64,000 nucleotides of DNA from Megaleporinus macrocephalus (GCA_021613375.1 CM038721.1:1632986-1696985), one strand, 5' to 3'; positions 32,545-45,846 are shown, numbered from the stretch's first letter. Notes: generated from the letters alone by a model not told the origin. Translations and numbers: made by a program.

Positions 32545-33330
32545 CTCTAATCAGTCTCTAATACAGTCTAGTCCATCTCTAACCCAGTCTAGTCTCTAAC
32601 CCAGTCTAGTCTCTAACCCAGTCTAGTCTATCTCTAACCCAGCCTAGTCCAGTCTACCAACCACTCCGGGCAAGTGTGCTCACTGCTCCCTGGTGTTAGC
32701 AGTCTTAATCACGTACATGCAGAATCTGTCTTGTCTAGTCTCTAATCCAGTCTAGTCCAGTCTCTAATCCAGTCTAGTCTAGTCTCTAATCCAGTCAAGT
32801 CTAGTCTCTAATCCAGTCTAGTCTAGTCTCTAACCCAGTCTAGTCCAGTCTCTAATCCAGTCTAGTCTAGTCTCTAATCCAGTCTAGTCTAGTCTCTAAT
32901 CCAGTCAAGTCTAGTCTCTAATCCAGTCTAGTCCAGTCTCTAACCCAGTCTATGCAAGTCTCTAACCCAGTCTAGTCCAGTCTCTAACCCAGTCTAGTCT
33001 AGTATCTAACCTAGTCTAGTCTAGTCTCTAATCCAATCTAGTCCAGTCTCTAACCCAGTCTAGTCTAGTCTCTAACCCAGTCTAGTCCATCACTAACCCA
33101 GTCTATGCCCGTCTCTAACCCAGTCTAGTCCATCACTAACCCAGTCTAGTGTAGACTCTAATCCAGTCTAGTCCAGTCTCTAACCCAGTCTAGTCTAGTC
33201 TCTAATCCAATCTAGTCCAGTCTCTAACCCAGTCTAGTCTAGACTTTAATCCAATCTAGTCCAGTCTCTAACCCAGTCTAGTCTAGACTTTAATCCAATC
33301 TAGTCCAGTCTCTAACCCAGTCTAACCATT
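32545..33330. repeat. About 20-25-nt minisatellite (CTCTAACCCAGTCTAGTC)
   Basis: About 35 units of CTCTAA(T/C)CCAGTCTAGTC with CAGTCTAGT sub-units. Interrupted at 32655-32735 by SINE-like text (CTCCGGGCAAGTGTGCTCAC). Confidence 0.9.
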
Positions 33331-33515
33331 GACTGCTCCCCAGGCATGGTGGCAGGGCTGCCCACTGCTCCGGGCAAATGTGCTCACTACCAGTGTGTCT
33401 GTTCACTAGTGTGTCTGTTCACTAGTGTGTCTGTTCACTAGTGTGTGTATGTTTCACTGTACTGATGAGTTAAATGCAGAGATGTTTCCCTCTGGGATCA
33501 ATACAGTATCTATAA
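33331..33515 (+). mobile_element. SINE tail fragment
   Basis: GACTGCTCCCCAGGCATGGT, GGCTGCCCACTGCTCCGGGC, then GTTTCACTGTACTGATGAGT TAAATGCAGAGATG and a GGGATCAATACAGTATC end. This is the tail of a tRNA-derived otophysan-type SINE. Three CACTAGTGTGTCTGTT units are tandemly repeated at 33397-33440. Confidence 0.75.
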
Positions 33516-34320
33516 AACTAGATTTTATGTTTTAGGATTTGTTTCTCAGGTTATTCTGACTGAACGTCAGTTGTTTAATATGCTAATAAATCCAAGGCTG
33601 CTAATTCTCCACCTTCATCTGCATAACATTCTGTTTTCTTCTCAGTTCGGTTCCTCTGTTTCTCTGTAAAATAATAAATCTGCGTGAAATCTTCTGTAAG
33701 AGTACCAGAAAGGGAGGACGTGCTCATATGACCACGAACAAAAACGGACAATCTTGTAACGTAAAGCAGAAGAATAGCACTTCGGGACGACGCGCAGGCT
33801 CTCAAGGTCGCGCACAAATGAGCTGGAAAACACAAAGAGCGCATCAAAAGTCTCCTCAGACCGGACCTCCATTCTGATCCCCCCCAATTCGGTTGCGGAG
33901 CCGCAGGGTCAACGAGGAGACTCCAGCCCCGCTGAACCGTCTCCCAGCCGCCGTACATGAGCAGTAACCGCGGGCGTCCGGTTGACAAACACACTGAGGG
34001 GCTTTCTGGAGAACCAGTCTGAACCAGAACGATGTTTGTCTCCTGAATTAACACATGGTTAACCATGCTTATGTGTGAACTGGCCGCACTGAATTCTGGG
34101 GAAGAGAGAAGCTTCAGTATGAATTAAGGCAGCGTGGGGCGTGGCACCAGCGCCTCAATATAGGACCAAACGCAAACAGCTTTTTTAAACAGTGTTTTGA
34201 ACAGAGATTGACTGATATATTGTTTTACTGATATATTGAGGCTTCCTTAGTTTATTGTGGTTGAGCAAAACGTCTGCTGACATAATACAGATATTCAGGC
34301 TGCCTGTAAAGTTTTCTTCG
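33516..34320. other. Intron sequence, nothing recognised
   Basis: Moderate-complexity sequence. The open frames here have no recognised homology. Confidence 0.45.
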
Positions 34321-34326
34321 TGCAGC

Positions 34327-34560
34327 TAGGGCTGGACGATATGGGAAAAAAATCTTATCATGATAATTATTTTCATATCAGTCGATATCGATATTAATCA
34401 CAATATAAATATTGTGATAATATTGTCACTTTAAGTGAAAAATGAAGATATTAAAATTTCTAATTTTTGTTAAATTGTATTTTCTATCAAAAGATGTACT
34501 ACAGAACATTACACAACTGCATTCCAAATAAATTATACACTCATATATATATATATATAT
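34327..34560 (+). mobile_element. hAT-like MITE, left part, truncated by array
   Basis: TAGGGCTGGACGATATGGGA and about 190 further nt align with 63562-63770. Both copies read ...GAACATTACACAACTG before diverging. The right end is not present. Confidence 0.7.
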
Positions 34561-34571
34561 ACATATACTGT

Positions 34572-37297
34572 ACTAACCACTACACCACCATACTAACCAC
34601 TACACCACCATACTAACCACTACACCACCATACTAACCACTACACCACCGTACTAACCACTACACCACCATACTAACCACTACACCACCATACTGACCAC
34701 TACACCACCATACTAACCACTACACCACCATACTGACCACTACACCACCATACTAACCACTACACCACCGTACTAACCACTACACCACCTTACTAACCAC
34801 TACACCACCATACTAACCACTACACCACCATACTAACCACTACACCACCATACTGACCACTACACCACCATACTAACCACTACACCACCATACTGACCAC
34901 TACACCACCGTACTAACCACTACACCACCGTACTAACCACTACACCACCTTACTAACCACTACACCACCGTACTAACCACTACACCACCGTACTAACCAC
35001 TACACCACCGTACTAACCACTACACCACCGTACTAACCACTACACCACCGTACTAACCACTACACCACCATACTGACCACTACACCACTGTACTGACCAC
35101 TACACCACCATACTAACCACTACACCACCGTACTAACCACTACACCACCATACTAACCACTACACCACTGTACTAACCACTACACCACCGTACTAACCAC
35201 TACACCACCATACTGACCACTACACCACCATACTAACCACTACACCACCATACTAACCACTACACCACCGTACTAACCACTACACCACCATACTAACCAC
35301 TACACCACCATACTAACCACTACACCACCGTACTGACCACTACACCACCGTACTGACCACTACACCACCATACTAACCACTACACCACCATACTGACCAC
35401 TACACCACCATACTAACCACTACACCACTGTACTGACCACTACACCACCATACTAACCACTACACCACCATACTAACCACTACACCACCATACTAACCAC
35501 TACACCACCGTACTAACCACTACACCACCATACTAACCACTACACCACCATACTAACCACTACACCACCGTACTGACCACTACACCACCGTACTGACCAC
35601 TACACCACCATACTAACCACTACACCACCATACTAACCACTACACCACCATACTGACCACTACAGCACCATACTAACCACTACACCACCGTACTAACCAC
35701 TACACCACCGTACTGACCACTACACCACCGTACTAACCACTACACCACCATACTAACCACTACACCACCGTACTGACCACTACACCACCATACTAACCAC
35801 TACACCACCATACTAACCACTACAACCACCATACTAACCACTACACCACCATACTGACCACTACACCACCGTACTAACCACTACACCATCATACTAACCA
35901 CTACACCACCATACTAACCACTACACCACCGTACTGACCACTACACCACCATACTAACCACCACACCACCGTACTAACCACTACACCACCGTACTAACCA
36001 CTACACCATCATACTAACCACTACACCACCATACTAACCACTACACCACCGTACTGACCACTACACCACCGTACTGACCACTACACCACCGTACTAACCA
36101 CTACACCACCATACTAACCACTACACCACCATACTATCCACTACACCACCATACTAACCACTACACCACCATACTAACCACTACACCACCTTACTAACCA
36201 CTACCCCACCGTACTGACCACTACACCACCATACTGACCACTAAACCACCATACTAACCACTACACCACCATACTAACCACTACACCACCGTACTGACCA
36301 CTACACCACCGTACTGACCACTACACCACCGTACTGACCACTACACCACCGTACTAACCACTACACCACCATACTAACCACTACACCACCATACTATCCA
36401 CTACACCACCATACTAACCACTACACCACCATACTAACCACTACACCACCTTACTAACCACTACCCCACCGTACTGACCACTACACCACCATACTAACCA
36501 CTAAACCACCATACTAACCACTACACCACTGTACTAACCACTACACCACCATACTAACCACTACACCACCGTACTGACCACTACACCACCATACTGACCA
36601 CTACACCACCGTACTGACCACTACACCACCATACTAACCACTAAACCACCATACTAACCACTACACCACTGTACTAACCACTACACCACCATACTAACCA
36701 CTACACCACCGTACTAACCACTACACCACCATACTAACCACTACACCACCGTACTGACCACTACACCACCGTACTGACCACTACACCACTGTACTGACCA
36801 CTACACCACCATACTAACCACTACACCACCATACTATCCACTACACCACCATACTAACCACTACACCACCATACTAACCACTACCCCACCGTACTGACCA
36901 CTACACCACCATACTAACCACTACACCACCATACTAACCACTACACCACCATACTATCCACTACACCACCATACTAACCACTACACCACCATACTAACCA
37001 CTACCCCACCGTACTGACCACTACACCACCATACTAACCACTACACCACCATACTAACCACTACACCACCATACTAACCACTACCCCACCGTACTGACCA
37101 CTACACCACCATACTAACCACTACACCACCATACTAACCACTACCCCACCTTACTAACCACTACCCCACCGTACTGACCAATACACCACCATACTAACCA
37201 CTACACCACCGTACTGACCACTACACCACCATACTGACCACTACACCACCATACTAACCACTACACCACCATACTGACCACTACACCACCGTACTAA
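34572..37297. repeat. 20-nt satellite array 1, about 136 units
   Basis: Unit TACTAACCACTACACCACCA with A/G at the last position and TACTGACC, ACCACTG, ACCACCT and CTACCCC variants. One single-base insertion at 35825 shifts the register. Higher-order repeats of about 260 nt are visible from the rare TACTATCCA variant (36131, 36391). Confidence 0.98.
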
Positions 37298-37985
37298 TCG
37301 CAGCACTAGTGAGTGTTTTATCTCATTATTAGCTCTAAGTTGATGTGAATAATCAAATTTCCACACGGGTTGGATCCTAACGGAGAAGAACAGAACGTTG
37401 AGATGCTCTCCTGTGGAAAGAGAAGAGGCCCGGAATAACATACACAGGAAAAGTAAAGAGGGAAGCGGCTTCCTCGCACGCTTTCACTCAGCCGGAAACT
37501 TAACTGGCATGACAGGCCACGGAGACGCGACACAACACAGGGACGGTGCTGCTGAGGACACGTCTGTCCTCCACCGTAAATCATACAGTAAGTCGTTATG
37601 GAGCGTGTGGAAAATCCTCCGTCCCCTCCGGACTGGCACGCGGGTGACGGAGGGGAACGCGCTCGAGTGACTACAGGCAGCGAGTGACAAAGCAAACGGC
37701 TGAACAGAAGAAAAACATCTGGAGTTTAATTCCTGCGTCTCCAGAAACGACATTAGAACATTAAAGAACTCCTGCTGAGCGGATCCGCCGGCGCGGCACA
37801 GCACAGAGCCCTTTAACCACAGAGCCCTTTAACCACAGAGCCCTTTAACCACAGAGCCCTTTAACCACAGAGCTTTACGAGCGCCGGCCGAGCGCGGCTC
37901 TGAGGAGGTGTCGGTCAGTCGGAGGGACGAGGGTGAGGTCAGGCCGCCCTGCACGAGTCACTCCACCGCTTCCTTCTCCTCTACT
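37298..37985. other. GC-richer intron island between arrays
   Basis: CpG-containing sequence (37600-37680, 37770-37960). A 17-nt tandem (ACAGAGCCCTTTAACC) repeats about 5 times at 37802-37868. No exon can be assigned. Confidence 0.45.
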
Positions 37986-38009
37986 GTCTTTTAGTAAAGC
38001 ACCACGTTA

Positions 38010-41000
38010 CCTCCCCTCACTCTCTCTCTCTCTCTCCCTCACTTACTCTCTTTCCCTTTCTCTCTTTCCCTTTCTCTCTTTCCCTTTCTCTCTTTCCCTT
38101 TCTCTCTCCCTCACTTACTCTCTTTCCCTTTCTCTCTTTCCCTTTCTCTCTCACTTACTCTCTCTCTCTCTCTCCCTCACTTACTCTCTTTCCCTTTCTC
38201 TCTTTCCCTTTCTCTCTCACTTACTCTCTCTCTCTCTCTCCCTCACTTACTCTCTTTCCCTTTCTCTCTTTCCCTTTCTCTCTTTCCCTTTCTCTCTCCC
38301 TCACTTACTCTCTTTCCCTTTCTCTCTTTCCCTTTCTCTCTTTCCCTTTCTCTCTCACTTACTCTCTTTCCCTTTCTCTCTCACTTACTCTCTTTCCCTT
38401 TCTCTCTTTCCCTTTCTCTCTTTCCCTTTCTCTCTCCCTCACTTACTCTCTTTCCCTTTCTCTCTTTCCCTTTCTCTCTCACTTACTCTCTTTCCCTTTC
38501 TCTCTCCCTCACTTACTCTCTTTCCCTTTCTCTCTTTCCCTTTCTCTCTCACTTACTCTCTTTCCCTTTCTCTCTCCCTCACTTACTCTCTTTCCCTTTC
38601 TCTCTCTCTCTCTCTCTCTTACTCTCTTTCCCTTTCTCACTCTCTCTCTCTCTCTCTTTCTCTCTCCTTCTCTCTCCCTTCCTCACTCTCTCTCTCACTT
38701 ACTCTCTTTCCCTTTCTCTCTCACTCTCTCTCTCTCTATCTCTCTCTCTTACTCTCTCCTTCTCTCTCTCCCTTCCTCACTCTCTCTCTATTTCTCTCTC
38801 ACTTACTCTCTTTCTCCTTCTCTCTCTCTATATCTCTCTCTACCACACTCTCTCTCTCTCTCTCTCACTTACTCTTTCCCTTTCTCTCTCACTCTCTCTC
38901 TCTCTATCTCTCTCTTACTCTCTCCTTCTCTCTCTCCCTTCCTCACTCTCTCTCTATCTCTCTCTCTTACTCTCTCCTTCTCTCTCTCCCTTCCTCACTC
39001 TCTCTCTATCTCTCTCTCTTACTCTCTCCTCTCTCTCTCCCTTCCTCACTCTCTCTCTATCTCTCTCCTTCTCTCTCTCCCTTCCTCACTCTCTCTCTAT
39101 CTCTCTCTCTCTCTTACTCTCTTTCCCTTTCTCTCTCTCACTCTCTCTTTCTCTATCTCTCTTCCTCTCTATTACTCTCTCCTTCTCTCTCTCCCTTCCT
39201 CACTCTCTCTCTCTATCTCTCTCTCACTTACTCTCTTTCCCTTTCTCTCTCTCACTCTCTCTCTCTCTTACTCTCTCCTTCTCTCTCTCCCTTCCTCACT
39301 CTCTCTATCTCTCTCTCACTTACTCTCTTTCCCTTTCTCTCTCTCTCACTCTCTCTCTCTCTTACTCTCTCCTTCTCTCTCTCCCTTCCTCACTCTCTCT
39401 CTATCTCTCTCACTTACTCTTTCTCCTTCTCTCTCTCTCTCTTCCTTTCTCTATCACTCTCTCTATACATCTCTCTCTACCACACTCTCTTTCTCTCTCT
39501 CTCCATCACACTCTCTTTCTCTCACTCTCTCCCTTTCTCTCTCACTCTCTCTCTTTCTCCTTCTCTCTCTCTCCCTTTCTCTATCACTCTCTCTCTCTAT
39601 ATCTCTCTCTACCACACTCTCTTTCTCTCTCTCTCTATCTCTCCCTACCACACTCTCTTTCTCTCCCTCTTCCTCTCTCTCTCCCTCACTCCCTCTCTTT
39701 CTCTCTCTCTCTTCCCTCTCTACCAAACTCTCTCTCTCTGTCTCTTTCAACCACACTCTCTTTCTCTCTCTTCATCTCTCTTCATTTCTCTCTCTTTACC
39801 TCCTTTTGGCTCTAACTCTCCTTCATTCCTTTACTTTCTCTCTCTCCATCTCTCTCCCCCTCTCTCTCTCCCGTTCTCTCTCTCTCCCTCTATATATTTT
39901 CATCTCTTTTTGTTCTCCCCGTCTTCCTTTTTCACACCCTTTTACACTCTCTCTCTCTCTCTCTCTTTCTCTCCTTCTCTCTCCCTTCCTCACTCTCTCT
40001 CTCTCACTTACTCTCTTTCCCTTTCTCTCTCTCTCTCTCTTACTCTCTTTCCCTTTCTCTCTCTCACTTACTCTCTTTCCCTTTCTCTCTCACTCTCTCT
40101 CTATCTCTCTTTCTCTCTCCTTCTCTCTCTCCCTTCCTCACTCTCTCTCTCTCTCACTTACTCTCTTTCCCTTTCTCTCTCACTCTCTCTCTCTCTATCT
40201 CTCTCTCTTACTCTCTCCTTCTCTCTCTCCCTTCCTCACTCTCTCTCTATTTCTCTCTCACTTACTCTCTTTCTCCTTCTCTCTCTCTCCTTTTCTCTAT
40301 CAATCTCTCTCTATATCTCTCTCTACCACACTCTCTTTCTCTCTCTCTCTATCTCTCTCTACCACACTCTCTTTCTCTCTCTCTCTCACTTACTCTCTTT
40401 CCCTTTCTCTCTCACTCTCTCTCTCTCTATCTCTCTCTTACTCTCTCCTTCTCTCTCTCCCTTCCTCACTCTCTCTCTATCTCTCTCTCTTACTCTCTCC
40501 TCTCTCTCTCCCTTCCTCACTCTCTCTCTATCTCTCTCCTTCTCTCTCTCCCTTCCTCACTCTCTCTCTATCTCTCTCTCTCTCTTACTCTCTTTCCCTT
40601 TCTCTCTCTCACTCTCTCTTTCTCTATCTCTCTTCCTCTCTCTTACTCTCTCCTTCTCTCTCTCCCTTCCTCACTCTCTCTCTCTATCTCTCTCTCACTT
40701 ACTCTCTTTCCCTTTCTCTCTCTCACTCTCTCTCTCTCTTACTCTCTCCTTCTCTCTCTCCCTTCCTCACTCTCTCTCTATCTCTCTCTCACTTACTCTC
40801 TTTCTCCTTCTCTCTCTCTCTCTCTTCCTTTCTCTATCACTCTCTCTATACATCTCTCTCTACCACACTCTCTTTCTCTCTCTCTCCATCACACTCTCTT
40901 TCTCTCACTCTCTCACTCTTTCCCTTTCTCTCCCACTCTCTCTCTTTCTCCTTCTCTCTCTCTCCCTTTCTCTATCACTCTCTCTCTCTATATCTCTCTC

Positions 41001-41860
41001 TACCACACTCTCTTTCTCTCTCTCTCTATCTCTCCCTACCACACTCTCTTTCTCTCCCTCTTCCTCTCTCTCTCCCTCACTCCCTCTCTTTCTCTCTCTC
41101 TCTTCCCTCTCTACCAAACTCTCTCTCTCTGTGTCTCTTTCAACCACACTCTCTTTCTCTCTCTTCATCTCTCTTCATTTCTCTCTCTTTACCTCCTTTT
41201 GGCTCTAACTCTCCTTCATTCCTTTACTTTCTCTCTCTCCATCTCTCTCCCCCTCTCTCTCTCCCGTTCTCTCTCTCTCCCTCTATATATTTTCATCTCT
41301 TTTTGTTCTCCCCGTCTTCCTTTTTCACACCCTTTTACACACTTTCTTTCTCTCTCTTAAATCTCAACCTCTTTTTGGCTCTGACACTTTTTCTTTCCTC
41401 TCTCTACCACACTCTCTTTCTCTCTCCATCTCTCTTTACTTTGTTCTGCCCATCTTCCTTTCTCACTCTCTCTCTCTCTCTCAACCCCCTTTTTGGCTCT
41501 GACTCTCTCGTTCCTACACTGTCTCTCTGTCTCTCTGACTCAATCTCTAGCACACTCTCTCACTCTCGTTCTCTTGCCTCTCTTTCTCTCTCACGTTCAT
41601 TTGTTCCTTTACTCCCCCTCATTCCCTCTCTCTCTCACTTCTCATCTTACTCTACTTCATCCGCCCCCTCACTCCCCTCTTTCACACTCTCGTTCTGTCC
41701 TTCATTCTCCCTCGCTCTGTTCTCTCCTGCTCTCTCCATCTTTCCCCCTCTCCTGCCATCAGTCTTTTTCCTTCACTCCCACTCTTTTCTTCTCTCCCCA
41801 TCTTTCTTTATTCCGTTCACCTCCTCTCTATTCCTCTTTCCTAAAGTCATCTACCTCGTA
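38010..41860. repeat. Giant polypyrimidine tract (CTCTCT/TTTCCC), about 3.9 kb
   Basis: Nearly pure C+T on the plus strand, built of CTCTCTTTCCCTTTCTCTCT and CACTTACTCTCTTTCCCTTT blocks. It contains a direct duplication of about 1.39 kb, clearest at 39780-39950 versus 41170-41345. The CT-only composition keeps frames open for over 1 kb without any coding meaning. Confidence 0.97.
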
Positions 41861-41974
41861 AAGTTATTAATGTTCACTCTAGTAAAGTTACTATCCGTTA
41901 TTAATCCTCACTGTGACATCACACCCACCTGCAATACATAAACATTTTGACTGCGAGGAATCTGACCAATCACA

Positions 41975-43900
41975 TTACACCACCGTACTAACCACTACAC
42001 CACCATACTAACCTCTACACCACCATACTAACCACTACACCACCCTACTAACCACTACACCACCGTACTAACCACTACACCACCATACTAACCACTACAC
42101 CACCGTACTAACCACTACACCACTATACTAACCACTACACCACTATACTAACCACTACACCACCTTACTAACCACTACACCACCATACTAACCACTACAC
42201 CACCATACTGACCACTACACCACCATACTAACCACTACACCACCGTACTAACCACTACACCACCGTACTAACCACTACACCACCGTACTAACCACTACAC
42301 CACCATACTAACCACTACACCACCATACTAACCACTACACCACCGTACTAACCACTACACCACCATACTGACCACTACACCACCATACTAACCACTACAC
42401 CACCATACTAACCACTACACCACCATACTAACCTCTACACCACCGTACTGACCACTACACCACCGTACTAACCACTACACCACCATACTAACCACTACAC
42501 CACCATACTAACCTCTACACCACCGTACTGACCACTACACCACCGTACTAACCACTACACCACCATACTAACCACTACACCACCATACTAACCTCTACAC
42601 CACCGTACTGACCACTACACCACCATACTAACCACTACACCACCGTACTGACCACTACACCACCGTACTAACCACTACACCACTGTACTAACCACTACAC
42701 CACCATACTGACCACTACACCACCATACTAACCACTACACCACCATACTAACCACTACACCACCATACTAACCTCTACACCACCGTACTGACCACTACAC
42801 CACCGTACTAACCACTACACCACCATACTAACCTCTACACCACCATACTAACCACTACACCACCGTACTAACCACTACACCACCGTACTGACCACTACAC
42901 CACCGTACTAACCACTACACCACCGTACTAACCACTACACCACCATACTAACCACTACACCACCATACTAACCACTACACCACCATACTAACCTCTACAC
43001 CACCGTACTGACCACTACACCACCGTACTAACCTCTACACCACCGTACTGACCACTACACCACCGTACTAACCACTACACCACCATACTAACCACTACAC
43101 CACCATACTAACCTCTACACCACCGTACTGACCACTACACCACCATACTAACCTCTACACCACCGTACTGACCACTACACCACCGTACTAACCACTACAC
43201 CACCATACTAACCTCTACACCACCATACTAACCACTACACCACCGTACTAACCACTACACCACCGTACTGACCACTACACCACCGTACTAACCACTACAC
43301 CACCGTACTAACCACTACACCACCATACTAACCACTACACCACCATACTAACCTCTACACCACCGTACTAACCACTACACCACCATACTAACCACTACAC
43401 CACCATACTGACCTCTACACCACCGTACTGACCACTACACCACCGTACTAACCACTACACCACCATACTAACCACTACACCACCGTACTTACCACTACAC
43501 CACCATACTAACCACTACACCACCATACTAACCACTACACCACCGTACTAACCACTACACCACCATACTAACCACTACACCACCGTACTAACCACTACAC
43601 CACCATACTAACCACTACACCACCGTACTAACCACTACACCACCATACTAACCACTACACCACTATACTAACCACTACACCACCATACTAACCACTACAC
43701 CACCATACTAACCACTACACCACCATACTAACCACTACACCACCGTACTAACCACTACACCACCATACTAACCACTACACCACCGTACTAACCACTACAC
43801 CACCATACTAACCACTACACCACCATACTAACCACTACACCACCATACTAACCACTACACCACCATACTAACCACTACACCACCATACTAACCACTACAC
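41975..43900. repeat. 20-nt satellite array 2, about 96 units
   Basis: Same unit as array 1 (TACTAACCACTACACCACCA) with an extra variant TACTAACCTCTACACCACCG that recurs at regular spacings, implying block duplication. No register shift seen. Confidence 0.98.
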
Positions 43901-43917
43901 TACTGTGCTGCCCATGT
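43886..43917 (-). mobile_element. SINE head at the edge of array 2
   Basis: The minus strand reads ATGGGCAGCACAGTAGTGTA then GTGGTTAG, the start of a tRNA-derived fish SINE (consensus GGGCGGCACGGTGGTG...). The array unit continues directly from it. Confidence 0.7.
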
Positions 43918-44450
43918 AACAGCATATCAATTGCCTCTAACAGTCACTAGTGATCAGATCCACAAACTCTCCTTACACTGCGAGATGTTTGCTGCTACAT
44001 GAACTCGTTTGATCTATGAGAGCTAATTATCTCCTATTTATTCAGAGTGTTAAAACTCTGGTTAAAACTCTCTGTGTTTTATGTGAGGGCTAAACAAACA
44101 GAGCTGTAGACCCCTGCTGGGAGGTGGGCTGGGGGGCTTGCTCCAGGCTCCTCACTCCCTCTGCATCACCTGAAACTCTTCCTCTGAGAGACGAAGCACC
44201 ACCTGCACTAACTCACCAAAAAGAAGAGAAACTAGAGCATCTGTGACTTAACAGCTGGGCGGTCTCACATCATCTACAGTCTCTCACAATCAGTTTAACC
44301 GAGAACCACGAGAAGCTTTTATCTAGAACCAAAAACCAGCAGCAGAACCGTCTGACCCTCCGTCTGCGGTCAGGACGAGAGACTGAACTTCCTGTTCCAG
44401 TTTCTTGTAGCTGTAGTTTTAAACCTCTCACCAGTGACCAGTCACATCAC
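43918..44450. other. Intron sequence, nothing recognised
   Basis: Ordinary complexity. No exon or element identified. Confidence 0.45.
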
Positions 44451-44454
44451 CCTC

Positions 44455-45075
44455 AGACCAACTGTTCACTCTACAATACTCACTCCTACCGAGCGCACAA
44501 GGGTGAAGCAGCTCGTTCACCAGTTTTCCTGTTCCTCCTTAAACAGTACAGCAGGAGCCAGAACATACCTGCACCTCCATTTAAGGTGGAAACAGGAGAA
44601 CTGGTGAAGGAGAAGAGCTGATGGTGCTGGAGGTCAGTAGGAGTGAGTATTGTAGTGTGTAAGGGTGATCTGGGGGTGAACACTGGTGGTCAGTAGGAGT
44701 GAGTATTGTAGTGTGTAAGGGTGATCTGGGGATGAACACTGGTGGTCAGTAGGAGTGAGTATTGTAGTGTGTAAGGGTGATCTGGGGGTGAACACTGGTG
44801 GTCAGTAGGAGTGAGTATTGTAGTGTGTAAGGGTGATCTGGGGGTGAACACTGGTGGTCAGTAGGAGTGAGTATTGTAGTGTGTAAGGGTGATCTGGGGG
44901 TGAACATTAGTGATAGATTTAAAAGCGTACGTTACGGTAAGTAAACAGCATAATGTTAATGACGAGAGGGGCGGAGTTGAGTGGGTGGTGCTGGTTGATC
45001 CACAGGACAGTAAAAGAAAACCAAACCACAGACGTTGTGGAGCTCCTCGGTATGGAGGTCCACCAACCGCCAACC
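44455..45075 (+). mobile_element. Element D copy 2, foldback form with 5-unit array
   Basis: Left arm: TACAATACTCACTCCTAC (44472) and TTCACCAGTTTTCCTGTTCC (44516), inverted relative to GGAGAACTGGTGAA (44596) and GTAGGAGTGAGTATTGTA (44636). The right arm carries five 57-nt units, then the same right flank as copy 1. Confidence 0.8.
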
Positions 45076-45304
45076 AATAAAGGTTTGATGGAAATGGGGG
45101 TAACAAATGAATCTTAAATGAATAAATAATAATAATAGCCAATCATGGAGCATGAATTAGTAGTAGCCCTCAGTCCAGGTAAGCCTATGGAGACACGCAG
45201 CTCCTCGCTCAGTGGACGTCTGCTGGTCTGCTTTTAATAATAAATAAAATATCTAGCTTTGCTTATACAAAGTATTTAAATGGTCTTAGACGTGTATGTC
45301 TATA

Positions 45305-45775
45305 TCAGGGGTGGGCGATATAGCCCTACAATAATAACCCAATATTTTATGGTATTTTTGTGATAACGGTACTCTTGGCGATATGACAAAACAACAACTA
45401 AATAAAAATTTAATTTTATTATTGCATATGATATAATATGGCACATCCCTAACTGAGATATAATTTTTTTTTTTTTTATCAGATTGTAACAGAAATCAAT
45501 GATCCAGAATGTCACGATACTAAATAATGCACTCCAAATATCTCCATATATCCAGGACTGAAGTAAAATAAATAATACTGGAGATAAAATCTGTCTCTAG
45601 TAGAAATAGAATGGGAAATGAGAAAAGTGTGAATTTTTCTTTTTCTAAAAACAGTAAAAGTAGTACCTGATGTGATCATTAGTGATGGGTGATATGGCTC
45701 AATATTTCAGGGTATAATATCGTTCACCATATTATTGTATACGATATGATATGGCACACGCCTAGTACATTTTTT
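45305..45775. mobile_element. hAT-like MITE fragments (GGGCGATATAG / GGGTGATATGG)
   Basis: Two AT-rich pieces starting GGGGTGGGCGATATAG (45308) and GTGATGGGTGATATGG (45682), resembling the ends of fish hAT MITEs. Boundaries unclear. Confidence 0.45.
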
Positions 45776-45846
45776 TCGCAGCCTATTCGTCTTAAGATTA
45801 TCTTCAAGCAGCTGAATTCATCGATTACAAGGTCATCTGGATCGAC

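Noticed and set aside
33575..34066. 163-codon minus-strand frame
   Set aside because: No homology recognised, no splice context that joins it to mef2a, and chance length is plausible.
34572..37297. CRISPR-like regular 20-nt repeats
   Set aside because: Direct tandem repeats without unique spacers, in a vertebrate intron.
37770..37985. GC-rich patch as a second mef2a promoter
   Set aside because: CpG content is suggestive, but no clear donor on the minus strand was found. Kept only as an unannotated island.
37933..41941. Very long open frames (over 700 and over 1000 codons) on the plus strand
   Set aside because: They translate a CT-only tract (Ser/Leu/Phe/Pro repeats) that cannot easily form stop codons. 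No domain, splice or start context.
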